The position numbers and the translations under genes are program-made. The notes under the pieces were generated by a model that worked only from the letters and a program-made list of their open reading frames with translations, was not told where the DNA came from and made no database searches. Of a stretch of DNA of 64,000 bases, positions 45,495 to 56,651 are shown piece by piece. Position 1 is the first letter of the stretch. Each line of letters begins with the position of its first letter. This DNA comes from Cylindrodendrum hubeiense (taxonomy: Eukaryota; Ascomycota; Sordariomycetes; Hypocreales; Nectriaceae): the NCBI GenBank assembly GCA_014621425.1, contig JAANBB010000198.1, forward strand, positions 1-64,000, given 5' to 3'.

Positions 45495-47482
45495 ATGCAT
45501 TTCCGCGACTTCGCGCCCTCGGCGCTCCTCACCACGCTGCTGGCCGCACCCCAGCTCGCGTCGGCCTTCTATCTCCCTGGCGTCGCGCCCACCTCGTACA
45601 AGCCCGGCGACCCTGTCCCCCTCTACGTCAACAGCATCAAGCCTGTCGCCGCGCCCCAGGACTCTCGGCTGCACTCCGTCGTGTCCTACGACTACTACCA
45701 CCCCGCCTTCCAGTTCTGCAAGCCCGAGGGCGGTCCTGAATATGTGTCGGAGAGCCTCGGCAGCATTCTCTTCGGAGACAGGATCATGACCTCTCCTTTC
45801 GAGCTCAAGATGGGCCAGAACGAGACCTGCAAGCCCCTCTGCAAGACTTCATACAAGAAGGAAGAGGTGCAGTTCGTCAAGAAGCGCATTGAGCAGGGTT
45901 ACAGCCTGAACTGGCTCGTCGACGGCCTGCCCGCCGGCCAGCAGATCCAGGACCAGCTCACTGGAACCGTCTTCTACAGCTCCGGCTTCCTGCTCGGACA
46001 GGACGATGAGAACGACAACATCCTCTTCAACAACCACTACGACATCATTATCGAGTACCACGCGGTCAATGGCAATGAGAACCAGCTTCGTGTCGTTGGT
46101 GTGGTTGTCCAACCTACCTCGATCAAGTATGGTAGCAAGATCGACTGCAACGTCGAGGGCCAGCCCATCGTCTTTGGTGGCGCAGACGGCAAGTCCCAGG
46201 ATGTCCAGTTCAGCTACAGCGTGTACTGGCGCAAGTCCGAGACTGCTTGGGCCACTCGATGGGACAAATACCTGCACGTCTTTGACCCCAAGATCCACTG
46301 GTTCTGGCTCATTGATACCGCCATCATTGTCGTCATCCTGGTCCTCACTGTCATGTCCATCCTGGTCCGAGCTCTGAAGAAGGATATCGCCCGCTACAAC
46401 CGCCTGGACCAGTTCGATCTCGATGACCTGGGTGCTAACGGCGCTCTCGAGGATGGTGTCCAGGAGGACTCAGGCTGGAAGCTCGTCCACGGTGATGTCT
46501 TCCGAAGCCCCTCGCGACCTCTGCTCCTGTCCGTCTTTGTCGGAAACGGTGCGCAGCTCTTCGTCATGACTGGTTGCACCATCATCTTCGCCCTGCTTGG
46601 ATTCCTTTCTCCTTCCAACCGTGGATCTCTTGGTACCATCATGATTCTCCTGTACACTGTTCTCGGCTTCGTCGGCGGTTACGTCTCTGCCAGAACTTAC
46701 AAGGCTTGGCAGGGTGAGAAGTGGAAGGTCAACATCATGCTTACCCCCATTCTTGTTCCCGGTATCATTTTCGGAGCCTTCTTCCTTCTGGATCTCTTCC
46801 TGTGGGCCAAGGAGTCCTCCGGCGCCGTTCCTTTCACCACCATGCTCGTCATTATCGGCATCTGGTTCGTTATCTCGATCCCGTTGTCTTTCGCTGGTTC
46901 TTGGCTCGGATTCCGCGCTCCCCAGTTTGAGGCGCCCGTGCGCACGAACCAGATCCCTCGCCAGATCCCCCCTGTCACCACCTACCTGAAGCCCTTCCCC
47001 AGCATGCTGATTGTTGGTCTCCTGCCTTTCGGTGCCATCTTCGTTGAGCTCTACTTCATCATGAGCTCCATCTGGTTCAGCAGAATCTACTACATGTTTG
47101 GATTCCTCTTCCTCTGCTACGGTCTCATGATCGTGGTTTGTGCCGCTGTTACCATCCTCATGGTCTACTTCCTGCTCTGTTCCGAGAACTACAACTGGCA
47201 GTGGAGATCCTTCCTCGCTGCCGGCATGAGCGGTGGCTACATCTTCCTCAACTGCTTGCTGTACCTCGTTACCAAGGTTCAGTTGGGTGGCCTCCCCGGT
47301 ATCGTTCTGTATATCGGCTACAGCGCCATCATCTCTTTCCTCTTCTTCATCCTTGCTGGTATGTACCCTGATTCCCCGATACTTACTCCTGTATCATTAA
47401 CTAACATTCTAAAGGCTCCATTGGCTACTTCTCAAGTTGGTGGTTCGTCCGTAAGATCTACGCTTCCATCAAGATCGACTAA
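45495..47482 (+). CDS. Transmembrane 9 superfamily protein (EMP70/TMN type)
   Basis: Endosome/Golgi nine-helix membrane protein. Exons 45495-47358 and 47415-47482 give 643 residues. It has a signal peptide (residues 1-24, ending ASAF), a large lumenal domain with the family start YLPGVAPTSYKPGDPVPLYV, then nine TM segments. Family sequences include GWKLVHGDVFRSP, PSTR/PSNRGSLGT, YVSARTYK and SENYNWQWRSFL. The last small exon encodes FSSWWFVRKIYASIKID, ending in the conserved KxD Golgi-retention signal. A model reading through the intron would lose this signal and add 73 wrong residues. Confidence 0.95.
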
Positions 47483-47849
47483 GTGCTGGGTACTCGGCAG
47501 GCCTATGAAAGGCCGCACAGATGAAGAGCTCATGATATCTGGAATCTCGGGAGTATGTAAGAATACATGTACCACCAGCGTCTGGGACTTGCGGTTCAAG
47601 TCATGGATTCTCAGCCCGCGTTTTGGGCTCGCTGGAGAAAGGTGACGGATGGCGTCGAGGAATATGTGGCGATATTTGGGTTTCGTATCGGTTGGCTGTA
47701 GACTTTATCACTTAGAGAGGCAACTAAACGAAGAAAAGAGATTTGTACAAGCCCCGATCTAGAGTTGACCATTGATGAATGCAGAGGTACAATGCTTGTA
47801 GTAGATACTACATTGTTCTATGGAGGTGCGCTGTTGGTTCTGGTCTAAC
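47483..47849. other. Convergent intergenic region
   Basis: This is 3' sequence of the TM9 and Med4 genes, which converge here. No gene is visible. Confidence 0.4.
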
Positions 47850-48905
47850 TTAATCCTCGTCATCATCGTCATCCAGATCATCCAAGTTGGTGAACTGGAA
47901 TTGCTTCGTCGTCGAAGGCCCGGGAGGGGGTCTGCTCGCGCCCGGCTGTGCAGAAGCACCACCAGCGATACTGGCCCGTCGCCATGACTCCTGATCCTTC
48001 TCTCGCTGGCGTTCACGCTCCACCCTGAGGCGCTCTCTCTCCTCGCGCATCTTCCTCTCACGCTCCTCCAGCTCGAGGCGCTCCTTCTCCTCCTTCTCCT
48101 TACGCTCTTCCTCCTCACGGCGCTTGCGCTCCTCCTCCTCAACGGGGTCATACCCCTTAGGATCGATACCCTGCTCAGAGAGAACCTGGTTGGCGGCCAG
48201 AGAACCGGCGCGAATATTGTCTTCAAGCGGCCAGGGGAAGAAGAGCTGACCGGACAGCGGATTGAGGTACTGGCTCATAATCTCAGGCAAGACAGTGTTG
48301 GCTGACATGGTGGTCTGTTGGGTAGGGGGCTCTGATATCATCTGTGGCGTGCCATTCATGACTGCTGGGCTTTGGACCTGCGATGATGGGGGCGCAGAGG
48401 GCGTCATCACAGAAGGGGCCTGCGAGTCGGGCAAGGGAGTCTGCGTGTCCGGAGAGGGTGGCAGGGCGTTGATGGTACCAGCGGGGGGCATGGTAGTCTT
48501 GCTGATGCGGCGGGCATATCGGAGGAGCTCCTCGTAACCGATGGGATAGCTAGGCCCGACGGGAAAGGTGGTCGTCTGCGTCGTGACAATGTCCTTGCGC
48601 GTGGTAGCGAGGCTGGACAGGGTATCGCGGATCTGGGCGTCGAGGACGGTCGAGGACTCGCGCAGGTTCTGGATTCGCAGGTAGTTGTTCTGGTGGGTTT
48701 GAACTTGGGATTTCGTTAGCATGCTGCTTGAAGGGGACGGGCCGACATCGCGTTTACCTTCTTCGAGACCTCTGCACAACTCGTCGTCTGCAATCTCGAG
48801 TTCGCGACCAAAGGCGGTCGATGGGTGATATTTCGTGACCGAGTCGATCAGGCTCGTTAGCGCCTTCTCAAGCCGCTCAAAGCGACCGTCGATGTGCGTA
48901 TCCAT
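47850..48905 (-). CDS. MED4: Mediator complex subunit 4
   Basis: Middle-module subunit of Mediator, linking activators to RNA polymerase II. Exons on the minus strand are 48905-48758 and 48703-47850, giving 333 residues. The 54-base intron (gtaaac...cccaag, branch gctaacg) has no stop and is a multiple of three, so it is easily read through by mistake. Family landmarks are the N-terminal coiled coil (FERLEKALTSLIDSV), NYLRIQNLRESSTVLDAQI and the signature YPIGYEELLRYARRISKTT. FPWPLEDNIRAGSL follows, and then a highly charged Glu/Arg coiled coil (residues about 230-290) and an acidic C-terminus (DDLDDDDDED). It shares a 274-base divergent promoter with Qcr10. Confidence 0.9.
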   Translation of the reverse strand: MDTHIDGRFERLEKALTSLIDSVTKYHPSTAFGRELEIADDELCRGLEEGKRDVGPSPSSSMLTKSQVQTHQNNYLRIQNLRESSTVLDAQIRDTLSSLATTRKDIVTTQTTTFPVGPSYPIGYEELLRYARRISKTTMPPAGTINALPPSPDTQTPLPDSQAPSVMTPSAPPSSQVQSPAVMNGTPQMISEPPTQQTTMSANTVLPEIMSQYLNPLSGQLFFPWPLEDNIRAGSLAANQVLSEQGIDPKGYDPVEEEERKRREEEERKEKEEKERLELEERERKMREERERLRVERERQREKDQESWRRASIAGGASAQPGASRPPPGPSTTKQFQFTNLDDLDDDDDED

Positions 48906-49179
48906 CGTGCAACCGTCGTCTTTCGTAGTCGGGAAAAGAGGGAACAGTATGTGGAATAAGTTGAAAGGAAAGGCAAGGCTACTCAAGGGAGCTCGCACCT
49001 GAAGTGGGTCGTGAATCAGCGACGTGATTGGGTGGGCTCGAGCTCTGATTTTACGCCTCAGGCCGAACCCGATCTTTCCCGTTCGGCAAACTCGCGCAAC
49101 CAAAGGCCATTACTTTTCGACGACGAACCCGACGAGCAATTGAACGACGAACACGGCTTCTACCGCCCTACAAGTCAAG
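48906..49179. promoter_or_regulatory. Divergent promoter, Med4 / Qcr10
   Basis: Only 274 bases separate the two divergent start codons, so both promoters must lie here. Confidence 0.5.
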
Positions 49180-50029
49180 ATGGTTTCCGCTGTACGTCCT
49201 CCTCTATTTTGCCGAGGGTCCCACGATTGGGGCTCGACCGCCGGCAATTGGCATGCCTCGCCATCATCGCCAGAACGCTGACCTGATTATTTTGCAGACT
49301 CCCTTCCGCCTTGCGGAGTTCAAGAGCTCCTTCGGCCCCAAGTACGTGCCCTCCAGAGCATCTTCCGAGCACCGACGCATCGAATTCGAGCCAATTCCTA
49401 CGATATACGATGCCGAATGGCTGGCACTCGAGCGCGCGGATGGACGGATGGAAACGGTTGACTAACGGTGTGACTCTAGGTACCAGGCCCAGCCTCACTT
49501 CCTCGGCTTCACTGGCCAGAGCGCTTTCCGAATGTGAGTTCTTCAGCCTCCAGCTGCTCAACAATCCGGCGCCCAGAAATCGCAACCGAGCCGAGTCCAC
49601 GAGTCCCCTTCCGTTCCGCCGAGACGGACCTCAAGCCGACAACACGGCCTACAACAGGCTTCGATGAGACAAGCAGGATGCGACAAGGGACTCAGGACTC
49701 AGGCGCTTGCTTCTAGGCGCTGGAACGAATATTTCCAGCGCAGCGCTGACCGATTGAAATAGTGGCTCTCGTCTTGCCATGTACGGCGCCCCCGCCATCG
49801 TCGGTGTCCTCATGTTCGCCTCTGGCATCCCCCGTGTCCAGCGTGACGTTCTCGAGGTATGGAACTCTAACCGTCAAGAAAACCGCGTCACAGTGCTGAC
49901 ACCATTGTAGAAGATCCCCGGCATGGCCAACCTCTTCAAGAAGGAGATCCACCCCGCCGACAACGTAAGTTTTGCCCACACCCGGGACGCTCCATTGATG
50001 CGTGCTAATACATGCCACAGCCCTTCTAA
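49180..50029 (+). CDS. QCR10: Cytochrome bc1 complex subunit 10 (Qcr10)
   Basis: Small single-helix subunit of mitochondrial complex III. It is assembled from six exons: 49180-49191 (12 nt, MVSA), 49298-49341, 49480-49533, 49763-49856, 49911-49964 and 50021-50029 (9 nt including the stop), giving 88 residues. Every boundary is GT-AG and the sum is in frame. The product reads TPFRLAEFKSSFGPKY at the N-terminus, a membrane segment (AMYGAPAIVGVLMFASGIPRV), and the conserved ending KKEIHPADNPF. The six-exon structure for 88 codons explains why no sizeable ORF appears here. Together with the Rieske gene at the window's left edge it is the second complex III gene in the window. Confidence 0.9.
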
Positions 50030-50649
50030 ATCAGCTGGTGGACGACAAATGGTAGACGTGTATCAATGCCTGTCCTCGCGACACTGGCGGCGCTCCTTGT
50101 ATAAGATTTCCCAAATAGACTTGTTCTGAACCTCGAATTTCGTGACGTGCCGTGAAATGGCTGTGAAATGCTCGGGCCGTGATTGGCTGGATCCACAGTT
50201 GCAATTCGCCCTTCCCCCATACGTCGGCTTCGCTGCATGGCTTGAATAGGATTGTTCTTAAAGCAATTGACTCTAATGATACCCAGCTAGTATTGTCTAT
50301 TGTCACTGGGTGTCTCATGCAGGACCGCATTGTAGATGAAATGCAGCGTCACATTGAAAGTTGGCCGCGATCGCCAATTGGTGAGTGGCCCGTGTTCGGT
50401 GCCTGACTGCCTGTAGCGTAGCACAGTGAACCTTACCTCCTCCTAAGCACTGTCCTCAGGATACCAGTTGTTAACAGCTATCCAATTTCACCTCACTCCA
50501 CAGGGCGACTTTCCCAAGGCAGCAGCTCTCGACTTAATGGGAACCAAAGCGCTTTGATTCACTAAACTCATGGGGCCCTGAGTATTATCCTACGTTTCCC
50601 GTCGTTGCTTCAAGCGTTTTCCGCGCGTCCCCGCGTGACACTTGTCAAC
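50030..50649. promoter_or_regulatory. Intergenic region before ALG10
   Basis: About 620 bases containing the Qcr10 3' end and the ALG10 promoter. No gene is visible. Confidence 0.4.
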
Positions 50650-53050
50650 ATGGACGCTGCTACCGCAATCCCTGACGAGGTGCCAACGCCGGGCGATGCA
50701 CCGGCCTCTTTGTTCTGGGTCGCTTCAGCTGGGCTTTTGGTGCTGCCGTCGTACTTTTGGTTCTTCAAGAGGCCTGAAAACTCGTTTTCGCGGTGGGCCG
50801 GCCTCTTGCCGCTATTCCTGGCCGCCGCGTGTTTCTCGTGGTTGTACATCGTCTCGGCCGTCGTCCCGGAACCATACTTGGTAAGTTTTCCAACGTGAAT
50901 ACATATTGTACGCACTCAATGCTAATTATACGGTAGGATGAGATTTTCCATATCCCGCAGGCGCAAAAGTACTGCGAGGGCAGGTTTCTGGAGTGGGATG
51001 ACAAGATCACCACGCCCCCTGGACTGTATGGTTAATGCTCGATCCCCCGTGACAAAACACTGACAAGAAGCAGCTATCTCCTCTCGCTTTTGGTCCCAGG
51101 TGTAGTCAAACCTGGCGCGGCAGCAGCCTCGTATGTCTGCGATGCTCAGAGCCTGCGGGCCTCCAGCGCCATCGCGCTGATGGTCCTGGCCTATCTGGCC
51201 CTCCTGTGTCGTCATGAGATCGAGGCCCGTTTTTACGAGGCGCACTCGTCGACGAAACTACGGCTATTCTCGCAGTACTCGCTCCACACCGCGGTCAACA
51301 TCGCCTTGTTCCCGGTCTTGTTCTTCTTCTCGGGTCTCTACTACACCGACGTGGCGTCGACAGCAATGGTCTTGGGGGCATACCTGCACCATCTGCGACG
51401 GCTTAGCCATGACCGAAGCTCGTTTGGTTCCGATTTTGTCACGATTCTTTTGGGCATCTCGACGCTCTTTTTTCGCCAAACGAACGTGTTTTGGGTCGTT
51501 GTCTACATGGGTGGCGTGGAGGCGGTCCATGCTATCAAGACCTTGAGACCGGAGCGGGTGGACCAGCCAGTGATGTCGGTCCTCACTGACCAGTTGAAGT
51601 ACTATGCATGGAGGTACTCGCTTGGAGATATCCACGACCCGCCTTTACACATGACTTGGCCAGATGGTAAGTGAAGGATTGTCACTTTTCCCTTTTCGTG
51701 GCTGACTGGATCGGTAGACATGGTATTCTGCGTCCTCAGTCTTGGCATCGCAGCGCTATGCAACCCTATCCAAATCATCAGGCAAATATGGCCCTACATT
51801 GCGGTTGTCGCCTCGTTCGGATCGTTTGTAGTCTGGAATGGCGGTGTTGTCCTCGGTGAGTTTACATTTCATCCCAGAGCCCAAAGCGTGTATCTAACCA
51901 CAAACCAGGGGACAAATCCAACCATGTCGCCACGATCCATCTCCCCCAGATGCTCTACATATGGCCTTTCTTTGGGTTCTTCTCTTTGCCATTACTGCTG
52001 CCGTACGCTCTCCCCTTTCTCAACATCGCCACTAGGGTCTTGATCGTGGTTACCTCGGGCAAGCCGACAGCTCCACAGCCTAGCGGTTCATCAGGGAGCA
52101 GCATCAGATCGAAGGAAAAGGGCCCGGAGCGTGAAGTGAGCAGCTCGGATAGGATACCGGCAGCACCTACTGACGACACGACTCCGCCAACTATTTCCAA
52201 ACTCTTGGAGATTGTACACGGAATCTTTGATTCCAAGATCCTTTGGCCGATCTATCTCCTGGCCACCATCATCCTCTCCGTCTTAATCGTCAAATACAAC
52301 ACCATCATCCATCCCTTCACACTCGCCGACAACCGGCACTACATGTTCTATGTCTTCCGGTACACCATCCGGCGAGCTTCATGGATCCGCTACTTCCTCG
52401 TTGTCCCTTACACTCTTAGCCGCTGGATGACATGGGGTGCTATGGCCGGTTGCTCGCAGTGGCTTTTCTTCAGCCACGATGACGCCTGTTCAGCGTACTA
52501 CAGGTATTCACAAAATGCGCCCTTCCTGAGCTATCCATTCTGGATCAACCGCGGGGGTCAGGCCCGGCAGACGGATGCGGAATTCCCGGCCACCATTCCT
52601 GAGGTGTCACCAGAGGCTGAGGTAGTACAGCTGAAGACGCTGCAGAAGAGTCTCGACGAGGATCCCATGCTGGCCTCGGTCGAACCGGCGCCCACATCCA
52701 CAGGCCTCATCTTCCTCCTCGCCACGACTCTCTCGCTCATTACCGCTCCACTGGTGGAGCCGCGGTACTTTATCATCCCGTGGGTGATGTGGCGTCTGTT
52801 GGTGCCTGGATGGCGACTGCATGATCACGAAGTGCCGAGCGAGGTGCTCAAGCTTGCAGCTTCATCCCCAGTTTTGGAGCGAGCCACACGATTCTTTAAG
52901 AGTTACGATCTGCGTCTCATCCTCGAGACGGCTTGGTTCATCGCCATCAATGTGGGGACGGGGTACATCTTCCTCTGCAAGCCATACTTGTGGAGAGCGG
53001 AGGACGGCAGTCTGCTCGACGAGGGTCGCCTACAGCGGTTCATGTGGTAG
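50650..53050 (+). CDS. ALG10: Dol-P-Glc:Glc2Man9GlcNAc2-PP-Dol alpha-1,2-glucosyltransferase (ALG10)
   Basis: ER membrane enzyme that adds the last glucose to the lipid-linked oligosaccharide for N-glycosylation. Exons 50650-50880, 50937-51025, 51074-51666, 51718-51855 and 51909-53050 give 730 residues. The family signature runs over two introns: [18 protein letters not shown], then [18 protein letters not shown]. Later come [61 protein letters not shown] and [11 protein letters not shown]. More than ten hydrophobic segments fit the polytopic GT59 family. The protein is longer than yeast Die2 because of an inserted Ser/Lys-rich loop (residues about 400-450), usual in filamentous fungi. Confidence 0.93.
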
Positions 53051-53378
53051 TTAGTTGCACAGTAGAAAGAGCAAAATAAACATGAAGTGACAGAGATAAT
53101 GTGCTTTTCTCATTCAGAGTTCCGAGTCCAGATAGTGCTGAAGGGACCCGTGTGCCCAGCCGAAACCCCAATCTAACGCCGTACCGATGAACCCAGACCG
53201 ATAACCCGTACCCCGTCCCATACACCTCGAATTGCCTGAAAACCCTCTGGGGAGCGATCCTAATGCTCTTTATGTACCGTCAAGGGTCTCCCGCCCATCA
53301 ACCACATAAAACCAGTTACCCCAGTCGTTCATAACCCCAACGTTACGTCATCATTTCCATTTCATTGCTCAACGCCCA
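53051..53378. other. Convergent intergenic region
   Basis: 3' sequences of ALG10 and the next gene. No gene is visible. Confidence 0.4.
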
Positions 53379-53837
53379 CTATAAGCTGAGCCGATCTAGG
53401 CTCAAGCCGTCATTGCTGCGCACGCGGCGGATGACGCCGAGTTTGAAGAACTTCTCTTCGCCGCCGGGTGTGCGGCCGCCGATGTACCACTTCTCGGCAC
53501 CAATGACATCGCGGAAGCCCTCACTACTGGAGTCGCTGCCGCGGCGCCGCGAGGATCCGGGGATGGGGATGGCGGTTCCGGAACTAGATCCGGCAGACGA
53601 AGCGGCCGAGTTGGAGGCGCTGCCACGCGGTGGACGGAGGGCGACGCTGGAGGCGGTCTGCTGGTGGGTGGAGGAGGAGGCGACGGCGGAGGGGACTGAG
53701 GAGCTGGCGGCAGCGTCGCGGGCGTGCTTATTCGGTTGTTGGTGATGTTGATGTTGGGTGGTGGTAGATAGGGAGGGGCCTTGGGGGCGGAAGGCGGCGA
53801 GGAAGGAGGAGAGGAAGTAAGGGCGTTGCGAAGGCAT
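53379..53837 (-). CDS. Small conserved fungal protein of unknown function
   Basis: Single exon of 152 residues. The first 100 residues are low-complexity (His/Gln, then Ser/Ala), with an RRRGSDSSSE basic-acidic patch. The C-terminal 45 residues are compact and look conserved: EKWYIGGRTPGGEEKFFKLG followed by a basic Arg stretch and DGLSLDRLSL. I know of no function. The long GC-rich leader region upstream contains tgc/gta-type triplet repeats. Confidence 0.6.
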   Translation of the reverse strand: MPSQRPYFLSSFLAAFRPQGPSLSTTTQHQHHQQPNKHARDAAASSSVPSAVASSSTHQQTASSVALRPPRGSASNSAASSAGSSSGTAIPIPGSSRRRGSDSSSEGFRDVIGAEKWYIGGRTPGGEEKFFKLGVIRRVRSNDGLSLDRLSL

Positions 53838-56651
53838 GATGAAGGGATTCAGAGTCGGCGGAGGAGGTATTTGAGAGGTGGTATTGATTGTGGAGGATAG
53901 TCAGTGTGTCGTGATGCCAGCACCGCTGGGGTGTCGTAGATAGTCGCAGTCGCAGTCACAGACGTAATAGTAGTCGTTGAAGTAGTCGTAGAAGTAGTCG
54001 TAGGGGTCGTCGCAGGGCGGGATGGAGTCCCGATGCAGATGTGCAGAGGATCGGTGGCGGCGTCGGAGTCAAAGGCGGCGGCGAGTCAGAGGCGACAGAG
54101 GCGACACAGAGGATCCAGCCCCGTGATGATGACGGTACGGAAGAGCGTAGACGGGAATCTGCTCGCGAGGACCTGAGGCGGGTTGGTTGATTGCAGTGAT
54201 TGATCGATGGTGGGGTTTGGGGGAGGGAAGAAGCCGAAGGGAGAGGGCGTTTAGTAGCGTAATCGTCGGTAGGGTTTGGTGGAGTCGGCCAGGTCGGTCA
54301 GTGTCCCATGAGTCCTGAGTCCTGACGTCGAGGGTTTCTCGTGCGGAGCGGCGAGCCCGCGCTCGGTAAAACCCGGAGTCCGGGGCGCAGCGTATTCATA
54401 ATGGCGGGGTTGCGATAGGTCGCTGTGACTCCCGGCCCGCCGCTTTAGGGCGCGTCCCCAAGTCACGGCTACATGTATGTCTGTATGTAGATGGCGGCAT
54501 CCTGCGTAGTACATGGCGGTAGCAATGGGCGGCAGCACACGACACAAAGCCCCCGCGGCGCGGCGCCTTTCACGCACGATACCGTGCGCGATACTACGTA
54601 CGCAATCGTTCAATCGCGCCTGCGGGGGACTGCTCCCAAGAACGCCCGGGGGGAGGAATCCCTCCGTGATTGGGTGCCTCGGCCGGCGATGCTCGTGGAA
54701 ATGGGACGATGCACTCGGCATCGCTTGGGGCATCATTGGGGCATCACTTGGACTTGGGACCACCCCCTGCCCAGGACGTGTGACACGGGTAAAGGGACGC
54801 TCGGGATTCCAGCACTTTGGCTCAGCCCGGCCACGCATGCTGTGTTTGTGAACCATCCCGAACCCCGAGAGGCCAGTCGCCACGGCCAGTTGTTACAGAG
54901 CCGCCATTCCAATCCACCACATGCATGCTCGCCGAGCATCTCGTGGTTGGGTTGCATCGACCCCCATCCTCATGCCCGCCTCATGCTGGCCGCGACCTCA
55001 TGCTACCGCGACCTCAAAGCGTTGGAGAGCCCTCTTCTCCCGTGGTCGGCCTCTCCCCAGGCAGACATCCGTCCATCCGTTTCATCCCACCATTTCCCGG
55101 CCATGCACCGTCTTCCATTCGTTCCCGCCTGTCAAAATGTACCGCGCCTGTGCCTCGACGACGCATGCATGTGCTGCAGGACCTTGCGTGTGCCTGTTGC
55201 TGACGGTTGGCCTCCCGCACGCTGCGTTGATGATTCGGGACGCCTACCGGGACGGCAACTTGGCACGAATAGGGCTCGGCCACTGACGGCATGTAAAGGC
55301 TGTCCCGTGCTTGCGTCCTTGGTTCCTGGATTTTGTCTCATGGCCCCCGTATGCTTCCGGGTCATGTTGCTGAAGTATGGTCATCGACGATTCCCCGGCA
55401 ATGTATCAGCTACACCCGGGGGCCGTTTGGCCGTCCGGCTCTATCATCACCGGTCTGTTCCCGGTCCCCTCAACCGCAAAAGCGGCAGCCCCCAACTAAC
55501 CCCGCCGGGCCCTCCAACCCCCAGCCAGGGCTGGCTTGGCCTCGATAGTGACTTGCGGAGGAAGATAACCCTGAGGGTTTCTAGCTGTTGGTCCAAACGG
55601 CCGCCATTGCGGGGGGAATCGAGGCCAAGGCTTGAGGGACCCCCCCGAGAGGCCCCCCTCCTTCGAAAGGCTCCCCCCAAGAGGCCTTGTGACGGGTGGG
55701 GTCTATCCCTATCAAGAACATCGCCGTAGAAACATGATCTGATAATTCCCACAGGATGCGGGCGCTCATCCCCCGCACCCATTGGCTTTTCGGGGGCCGA
55801 TGGGCGTTGATCAACGAGTCTTGTTCTCTCGTAATTGAGAAGAAGCGATTGCCCATTGGTCTTCCGATGGAGGAGACAACTTTCTGGGTCGGCAATCGAT
55901 CGGATTGCTATGTGTGCAGACATTAATATGTCCCCCAACCCTTAGTGTTGGGCATTCACTGTCGGTTGGATGCGGTGAGGCGAGGCGAGGCGAGCTTTTG
56001 GGATCACAATCCTTTGCCTGTGCTGGCACATACCCGCCTGCGTACAGATTAGTCACTCCCAATTTCTACATTATGCCATTTGTCCTAAATTATGCCATTC
56101 GCCCTATTTTATGTATCATTTGGCATTATCCATTCTATTAGGATGGATTATATGCATATAGGTACCAACGTGCAGAATCGTGATCCCCGTATTGCAGCCA
56201 AATTACCCAACTTGGAAGTGAGCTTACCCTGCCCCTCCCAGGAGACCAGCTCTGACAAACCAGCACATGAGACAGAGAGGCACCAGTGACGAAGACTGCA
56301 ATTTTGGGGATGTTTTCCCACGTTATAGTCGTGTAAGAGCGGCGCATATTTGCGATTTCAATCACTTCATTGTTCTTTGGAGCGGATGGTTTGCGTACCG
56401 TCATACAATGAGGCAATATGGAATAGCTCACCGCAACGGTGTCCACCGCGTGCCCACCGAGACTTCCTCGGCACGCCACGACCGCTGCAACCTCATCTCG
56501 GCAGACCCATTTATCATAACGACACCTGTTCATGAATGACGCTTCACCGACGACGTCACCTACATTAATATCAATTGCCTTCGCAACCTAGGGAAACCTA
56601 ATCTACACATCCGCAGCAATCTCGTTTGTCCTGACAGAACACCCTACCGCC
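53838..56651. other. Long GC-rich region without supported gene
   Basis: This 2.8-kb stretch is GC-rich between about 54.0 and 55.7 kb, with homopolymer-like runs and CCCC/GGGG blocks, and changes to AT-richer sequence after 55.9 kb. A 412-codon plus-strand frame (54491-55729) lacks protein character. The left part is probably a long promoter or leader of the small conserved gene. A noncoding transcript is possible. Confidence 0.45.
53941..54003. repeat. Imperfect trinucleotide repeat (gta/gtc units)
   Basis: Repeated tagtcg and agtagtcgta units form an imperfect triplet repeat upstream of the small conserved gene. Confidence 0.7.

Noticed and set aside
54491..55729. 412-codon plus-strand ORF
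   Set aside because: Composition (Pro, Arg, His, Cys rich) and the lack of any motif or hydrophobic pattern fit a chance frame in GC-rich DNA; several overlapping frames are open at once.
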